Virus record (IMG/VR): IMGVR_UViG_3300028287_000034
Span: 1-21,394 of that record
DNA length: 21,394 bases
Reading direction: 5' to 3' (one strand)
Source: a virus
In this document: positions 18,687 through 21,394 of the stretch, piece by piece
Layout: each line of letters opens with the position of its first letter
Numbering within the stretch: position 1 is the stretch's first letter
Notes under the pieces: generated by a model
The model's input: only the letters and a program-made list of their open reading frames with translations
Told to the model about the DNA's origin: nothing
Database searches by the model: none
Made by a program: the position numbers and the translations under genes

Positions 18687-19084
18687 GCAGGGATTTCCAC
18701 AGGTTCTGGTGCTACCATATCATCGAAATAGTTCATATCATAGGCAAACCAGTTACCATTACGGAAGATATAGGAGTATTCTTCACCATCAGAGAAGAAC
18801 TCTTCCATGTCTTTATCAAGACGTGGTGCATTATCTTCAAGAGATTCACCACGCATAGTGTAATACAAAGCACCAGACTCAGGCAGAGTTTCATTACCCC
18901 AACCGGCATTAGTCCAGGTGCAGGACATATTACCACCATCAATCAGTTCTTTTACTTTCTCAACGGTATCATAGTTGTCACGCAGAACTTTACCATTGAA
19001 CGCAGGATAACCATCATAATGGCAGTAGACAGAAACGATGCTCTCATCTTGAAGTTGGATGCCGATACGTGATCTGGTGCCCAT
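18671..19084 (-). CDS. Conserved phage protein (MGTRSRIG family), 137 aa
   Basis: I recognise the N-terminus MGTRSRIGIQLQDESIVSVY followed by CHYDGYPAFNGKVLRDNYDT as a family spread over many phages; function unknown. The rest includes KVKELIDGGNMSCTWTNAGW and a C-terminal EEYSYIFRNGNWFAYDMNYF. Soluble, acidic. Monocistronic between P14 and P13, with leader TACAGAGGTAATCAAG like P10. Confidence 0.82.
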   Translation of the reverse strand: MGTRSRIGIQLQDESIVSVYCHYDGYPAFNGKVLRDNYDTVEKVKELIDGGNMSCTWTNAGWGNETLPESGALYYTMRGESLEDNAPRLDKDMEEFFSDGEEYSYIFRNGNWFAYDMNYFDDMVAPEPVEIPAGPLA

Positions 19085-19109
19085 GGTGCCTTTGCTTGAT
19101 TACCTCTGT

Positions 19110-19168
19110 ATTATAAGGCATAAAAAAGACCCTGTAAGGGTCAGTGTGACACCTCTTAAACTGTCTCA
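19110..19168 (-). promoter_or_regulatory. Promoter cassette P14 (dyad + 29 bp + TATAAT)
   Basis: Minus strand: dyad TGAGACAGT-N6-GGTGTCACA (19145-19168), 29-bp spacer containing a terminator, -10 TATAAT (19110-19115). The dyad starts 1 nt after the cp12 stop. Drives the 137-aa gene. Confidence 0.72.
19122..19142 (-). terminator. Rho-independent terminator after cp12
   Basis: Perfect 6-bp stem GACCCT/AGGGTC with a 3-nt loop followed by TTTTTT on the minus strand. It lies inside the P14 spacer, ending the cp12 transcript just before the next -10 box. Confidence 0.85.
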
Positions 19169-19169
19169 A

Positions 19170-19397
19170 TCAGTCTTCATAAACCAGACATTCGGGTTCT
19201 GATGGGTTAGCATCACAATACAGTTCTAATGGTGTCGGGTCATGATGATCACCTGCCTCAATCTCTGCCTTGTGATGTTCTACATAATCTTCTAGTTCAT
19301 GTAGCTCACCTTCAATATGTCTCCTTTGTTGTGGAGAGATTGTTGGGTTTTCAAGGATTTCTTTGTCCTTTGCGATGTGAGTTTCGATATTTTCCAT
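19170..19397 (-). CDS. cp12: CP12-like Calvin cycle inhibitor, 75 aa
   Basis: C-terminal DPTPLELYCDANPSEPECLV followed by YED is the CP12 GAPDH-binding motif, with the redox pair Cys61 and Cys70. In hosts CP12 joins phosphoribulokinase and GAPDH into an inactive complex, shutting carbon fixation; cyanophages carry cp12 to steer carbon to the pentose phosphate pathway. Only the C-terminal cysteine pair is present; the N-terminal part (MENIETHIAKDKEILENPTI, then SPQQRRHIEGELHELEDYVE) is a cysteine-free helical region, as in phage versions I recall. Auxiliary metabolic gene; last in the unit of small genes above. Confidence 0.82.
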   Translation of the reverse strand: MENIETHIAKDKEILENPTISPQQRRHIEGELHELEDYVEHHKAEIEAGDHHDPTPLELYCDANPSEPECLVYED

Positions 19398-19418
19398 TGT
19401 GTTATTGTTCTTATACTT

Positions 19419-19574
19419 TTATTTATTTTGACTTTTTGCCTTTTCTACCAAATAATCAGCAAGAGCTTCCATTCTTTCAGGATGAATTGAACGAATACCT
19501 GCCTCTTTTAGGGCAATTTTCATACTTTTTTCTTCATTTTCAGTCAATTTCTTGCCATTTTTTGGTAAAGTCAT
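19419..19574 (-). CDS. Small helical protein, 51 aa
   Basis: Unknown function. MTLPKNGKKLTENEEKSMKI, ALKEAGIRSIHPERMEALAD, YLVEKAKSQNK: basic and helical, perhaps nucleic-acid-binding. The ATG is chosen over an upstream in-frame TTG; AGGATAAG stands 9-12 nt before it. A perfect 7-bp inverted repeat (ATTCTAA/TTAGAAT) lies just upstream. Confidence 0.64.
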   Translation of the reverse strand: MTLPKNGKKLTENEEKSMKIALKEAGIRSIHPERMEALADYLVEKAKSQNK

Positions 19575-19648
19575 AGATTTCTTATCCTGTGTTGATATTC
19601 TAACATTAGAATCCAATAGTATCTATAAATTTAACATTTTATTCAGAT

Positions 19649-19879
19649 TTATTCATCAGTATTGAACCAAGAACCAAACATACCACTGTCTCCAGGTTTA
19701 CGATTTTCAAATTTGTCAAGAATTTCATCAGTTTGAATGACTGATTCTATTTTACTAATCATTTCTGCAATGACACTACAAACCATTGGTCTTTCTTGTC
19801 TTGCAGCAAATGCAAGTGCATTACGAAGTGATTGTTCTGCTTCTTTAAGTGATTCTTCAACTGATTGTGAGAGTGCCAT
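19649..19879 (-). CDS. Conserved small phage protein, 76 aa
   Basis: Unknown function. MALSQSVEESLKEAEQSLRN, ALAFAARQERPMVCSVIAEM, then ISKIESVIQTDEILDKFENR and a C-terminal GMFGSWFNTDE. Helical. The start is the ATG 4 nt after the stop of the 53-aa gene; an earlier in-frame ATG nine codons upstream lies inside that gene and is less likely. Confidence 0.7.
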   Translation of the reverse strand: MALSQSVEESLKEAEQSLRNALAFAARQERPMVCSVIAEMISKIESVIQTDEILDKFENRKPGDSGMFGSWFNTDE

Positions 19880-19883
19880 TTTT

Positions 19884-20045
19884 TTATTCGTTAGAGTTAA
19901 GTTCATCTTTAATTGCCTGTTCCATGAAAGATTGGATTTCCTTACTGGTCATTGTATTTAACCAACTCCAGTTAGGATCTTCTTTATCCCATTCAAGATC
20001 AAATGAACCATCTTCATTCTGATGAACTTTAAGAGAATCAGTCAT
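19884..20045 (-). CDS. Conserved small phage protein, 53 aa
   Basis: Unknown function. MTDSLKVHQNEDGSFDLEWD, KEDPNWSWLNTMTSKEIQSF, MEQAIKDELNSNE. I recall the DGSF...WD..DP.W..LN..T..EI...I..AI segment in related phages. The start overlaps the preceding stop by 8 nt. Confidence 0.72.
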   Translation of the reverse strand: MTDSLKVHQNEDGSFDLEWDKEDPNWSWLNTMTSKEIQSFMEQAIKDELNSNE

Positions 20046-20220
20046 CTTTCTGTTTCCTACGAACTTTTTTCATTTCTTTCATCTCAGATTTAATCATTTG
20101 ATATGCATCTTCTGATGAAAGTTTATTTGCCATTTCCATAGCAGTAATGATTTCTACTCTCGTTCCAAAATGCTGTAATGCTTTTTCAAAACAATTCAAC
20201 TCTGAATAAATGGTAATCAC
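20038..20220 (-). CDS. Conserved small phage protein with altered start, 60 aa
   Basis: The main part (FEKALQHFGTRVEIITAMEM, ANKLSSEDAYQMIKSEMKEM, KKVRRKQKDD) is a helical, basic protein type I recall from other cyanophages. No ATG is available at the expected place: the only upstream start is a GTG overlapping the stop of the homing endonuclease, directly against an AGGAGG, too close for normal initiation. An internal TTG or ATT, 7-21 nt after AGGAGG, may be used. The N-terminus may have been replaced when the endonuclease gene was inserted. Confidence 0.62.
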   Translation of the reverse strand: MITIYSELNCFEKALQHFGTRVEIITAMEMANKLSSEDAYQMIKSEMKEMKKVRRKQKDD

Positions 20221-20798
20221 CTCCTTTTATATGGTCCTAATGGTATTCTACCAGGAACAAACTGTTTACCTGGACATTCTACACTACGTTTAGTGATTTG
20301 TCCATCATTCCACCATGTTGTGCCTTTTTGACTATGGCGATTTCCTGGAAATGGTCTACCTTTATACAACTTACTTAACTTCTCTCTAATTTCTTTTGTA
20401 TGAGTTTTACCAAGCATTCCATGAATACTTGTTCTATTTTTTGCAGATTTACTCATTTTTTTCTTATCTTCATCACTACGTCTCTTACCAGTATTTGATT
20501 TCCCAATCTTTTCTTTCGTCTCCTCACTCATCTTCCAACCAGATTTTCCATCTCCACCATCAGTTAAATTTCTCAAAATCCCTGTGCCCAAATCCTTTCT
20601 ACCAAATATGGCAATCATATACTTTTCGTGCTTAAATGCTTCTTCTTCAGTAAGGTTTTGTTTCAAAAATACTCTTTTATTTTTTGGAGGCAAACCTGAA
20701 TAATGAGTGTTAGGATTATCTATTCTTCTTCCCGTTCCTTTACCAACATAGTAGGGAGTTCCATCTTCACGCAAATATGCGTAAGTGTAGTATTTCAT
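20217..20798 (-). CDS. GIY-YIG homing endonuclease with NUMOD3 repeats, 193 aa
   Basis: Seg-type free-standing homing endonuclease. GIY-YIG domain: TYAYLREDGTPYYVGKGTGR with Tyr6, Tyr8, Tyr17, Gly19 and Arg25, catalytic Glu58 in KHEKYMI, and LRNLTDGGDG. DNA-binding NUMOD3 units follow: GWKMSEETKEKIGKSNTGKR (about 87-106) and HGMLGKTHTKEIREKLSKLY plus KGR. The basic C-terminus (RSVECPGKQFVPGRIPLGPY) completes recognition. It is preceded by a terminator within a 12-bp inverted repeat and overlaps the next gene, signs of insertion. Confidence 0.9.
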   Translation of the reverse strand: MKYYTYAYLREDGTPYYVGKGTGRRIDNPNTHYSGLPPKNKRVFLKQNLTEEEAFKHEKYMIAIFGRKDLGTGILRNLTDGGDGKSGWKMSEETKEKIGKSNTGKRRSDEDKKKMSKSAKNRTSIHGMLGKTHTKEIREKLSKLYKGRPFPGNRHSQKGTTWWNDGQITKRSVECPGKQFVPGRIPLGPYKRR

Positions 20799-20803
20799 CT
20801 GAT

Positions 20804-20878
20804 TTAATCGTGGTTATTATTATTTATTAGAAAAGGGATCTCTAAGACCCCTTTGTTTGCTTAAACAACCACGATTAA
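20804..20878. repeat. 12-bp inverted repeat before the homing endonuclease
   Basis: TTAATCGTGGTT (20804-20815) and AACCACGATTAA (20867-20878) are exact reverse complements, 51 bp apart, bracketing a terminator. Together they form a nested stem structure between the 81-aa gene and the GIY-YIG gene. Confidence 0.85.
20832..20854 (-). terminator. Strong terminator-like hairpin
   Basis: Minus strand stem AAAGGGGTCT/AGATCCCTTT, 10 bp with one G-U pair and a 3-nt loop, followed by TTCTAATAAAT. It would end the transcript of the 81-aa gene. The AATAAATA directly after it is late-promoter-like and could start the next unit. Confidence 0.75.
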
Positions 20879-20896
20879 GCATCATTATTTAGATAA

Positions 20897-21142
20897 TTAC
20901 AAATCCTTGTAGGATCCTCCACCAGAAACAACTATTGTATGATCATCTAGTGTTCCATCCTGCTCACATTGGAGATGAAATCGGGTCATGATGATTACAT
21001 TATCCCTAACAGCACCCGTAAGCATTTGACGACCTTCTTTTGTCATCGAAGAAAACAAACCGTAACGAGTTGCCCAAACATAGAAACACTCATCAATAAG
21101 TTCGGCACCTTCAGGTATAGTAACTTCACTTTCAGAGGTCAT
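20897..21142 (-). CDS. Conserved cyanophage protein, 81 aa
   Basis: Unknown function; I recall this family in T4-like cyanophages. Features: TIPEGAELIDECFYVWATRY, GLFSSMTKEGRQMLTGAVRD, then NVIIMTRFHLQCEQDGTLDD and a Gly-rich end (VVSGGGSYKDL). Soluble. Its ATG overlaps the preceding gene by 11 nt. Confidence 0.78.
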   Translation of the reverse strand: MTSESEVTIPEGAELIDECFYVWATRYGLFSSMTKEGRQMLTGAVRDNVIIMTRFHLQCEQDGTLDDHTIVVSGGGSYKDL

Positions 21143-21394
21143 ATGCTCCCCATTGTTGGTTCAAATTATCATAAATCGCAACAGTTCCTGATGGTGCATC
21201 TTCAGGAGTTTTAATCACTGGTGCTCCATCCTCATTGACTTTTTTATTGAATCCAAAAGGTCCTACTTTAGTTTCAGATCTTTTCTTCATAACAACACCA
21301 GCAAGAGACTCCATAATTTTAAGGATGTCTTCTGCTTTAGCACCTTCACCAAGTTCTTTCGCAACATAAAAATACTTATCAAAGAACTCTTGAC
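21132..21394 (-). CDS. Conserved cyanophage protein, C-terminal part (partial)
   Basis: The frame is open to the right window edge, so the start lies outside; 86 codons are visible, beginning QEFFDKYFYVAKELGEGAKA, EDILKIMESLAGVVMKKRSE, TKVGPFGFNKKVNEDGAPVI. I recall this N-terminal helix pair and GPFGFNK segment in many T4-like cyanophages, function unknown. Internal ATGs are not needed as starts because the coding pattern continues to the edge. Confidence 0.78.
   Translation of the reverse strand, partial: QEFFDKYFYVAKELGEGAKAEDILKIMESLAGVVMKKRSETKVGPFGFNKKVNEDGAPVIKTPEDAPSGTVAIYDNLNQQWGAYDL

Noticed and set aside
5616-19168. Dyads as CRP-type sites
   Set aside because: The outer TGTGA/TCACA resembles CRP half-sites, but the gap is about 14 bp instead of 6, and the inner CAGT/ACTG parts are also conserved.
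5616-19168. Dyads as rho-independent terminators of upstream genes
   Set aside because: They have internal mismatches and no following T-run; where a true terminator exists (P11, P14) it is a separate hairpin in the spacer.
1-21394. tRNA genes
   Set aside because: No cloverleaf with TTCGANTC-type T-arm was noticed on either strand by eye; a covariance-model scan would be needed to exclude them fully.

Overview
This window looks like part of the genome of a marine T4-like cyanophage (a myovirus infecting Synechococcus or Prochlorococcus). The evidence is the T4-type baseplate pair gp6/gp25 at the left edge, a T4-type late promoter, a phage CP12 (Calvin-cycle inhibitor) gene, two free-standing homing endonucleases, and dozens of very small overlapping genes. 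Nearly all genes run on the minus strand; the one clear exception is an HNH homing endonuclease. No tRNA, rRNA or CRISPR array was seen.

Layout, left to right. 1-5.6 kb: the N-terminal half of baseplate wedge gp6, gp25, small conserved phage proteins, a DxD-type glycosyltransferase, an AbrB-like small protein, a HicA-like small protein and a putative covalent nucleotidyltransferase with KxDG, EG and K motifs. 5.6-8.0 kb: small genes of unknown function separated by five near-identical promoter cassettes. 8.1-8.8 kb: a quasi-periodic TCTCGT array with a perfect consensus sigma-70 promoter firing into it, then a divergent consensus-like promoter, tandem repeats and the plus-strand HNH endonuclease. 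9.4-12.5 kb: a 210-aa unknown gene, an 80-aa gene, and a tightly packed operon of eleven small genes. 12.5-17.0 kb: small genes, then a restriction-modification-like group: an SF2 helicase, an NPPY-type adenine methyltransferase subunit, a PD-(D/E)XK nuclease and a second methyltransferase half. 17-19.1 kb: a SprT-like metallopeptidase, small membrane proteins with a 39-bp duplication, and conserved phage unknowns. 19.1-21.4 kb: cp12, small conserved genes, a GIY-YIG endonuclease behind a terminator nested in an inverted repeat, and a partial gene at the right edge.

The main regulatory observation is that thirteen minus-strand intergenic gaps share one architecture. A 24-bp imperfect dyad (core TGTG[A/C]CAGT-N6-ACTG[G/T]CACA) sits 28-30 bp upstream of a -10 box (TATAAT, TATACT, TATTGT or TATTCT). 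There is no recognisable -35 box, and a different hairpin or true terminator often lies in the spacer. The dyad usually overlaps or touches the stop codon of the preceding gene. These resemble the promoter-plus-stem-loop (PeSL) cassettes known from T4-type phages, but the fixed-distance dyad suggests a dedicated activator site.

The main candidate system is the four-gene helicase/methyltransferase/nuclease group. Its two methyltransferase polypeptides look complementary: one has the catalytic NPPY but a degenerate SAM motif, the other has an intact SAM motif I but ends before NPPY. Functions are inferred from motifs read by eye; family names given from memory are marked as such.
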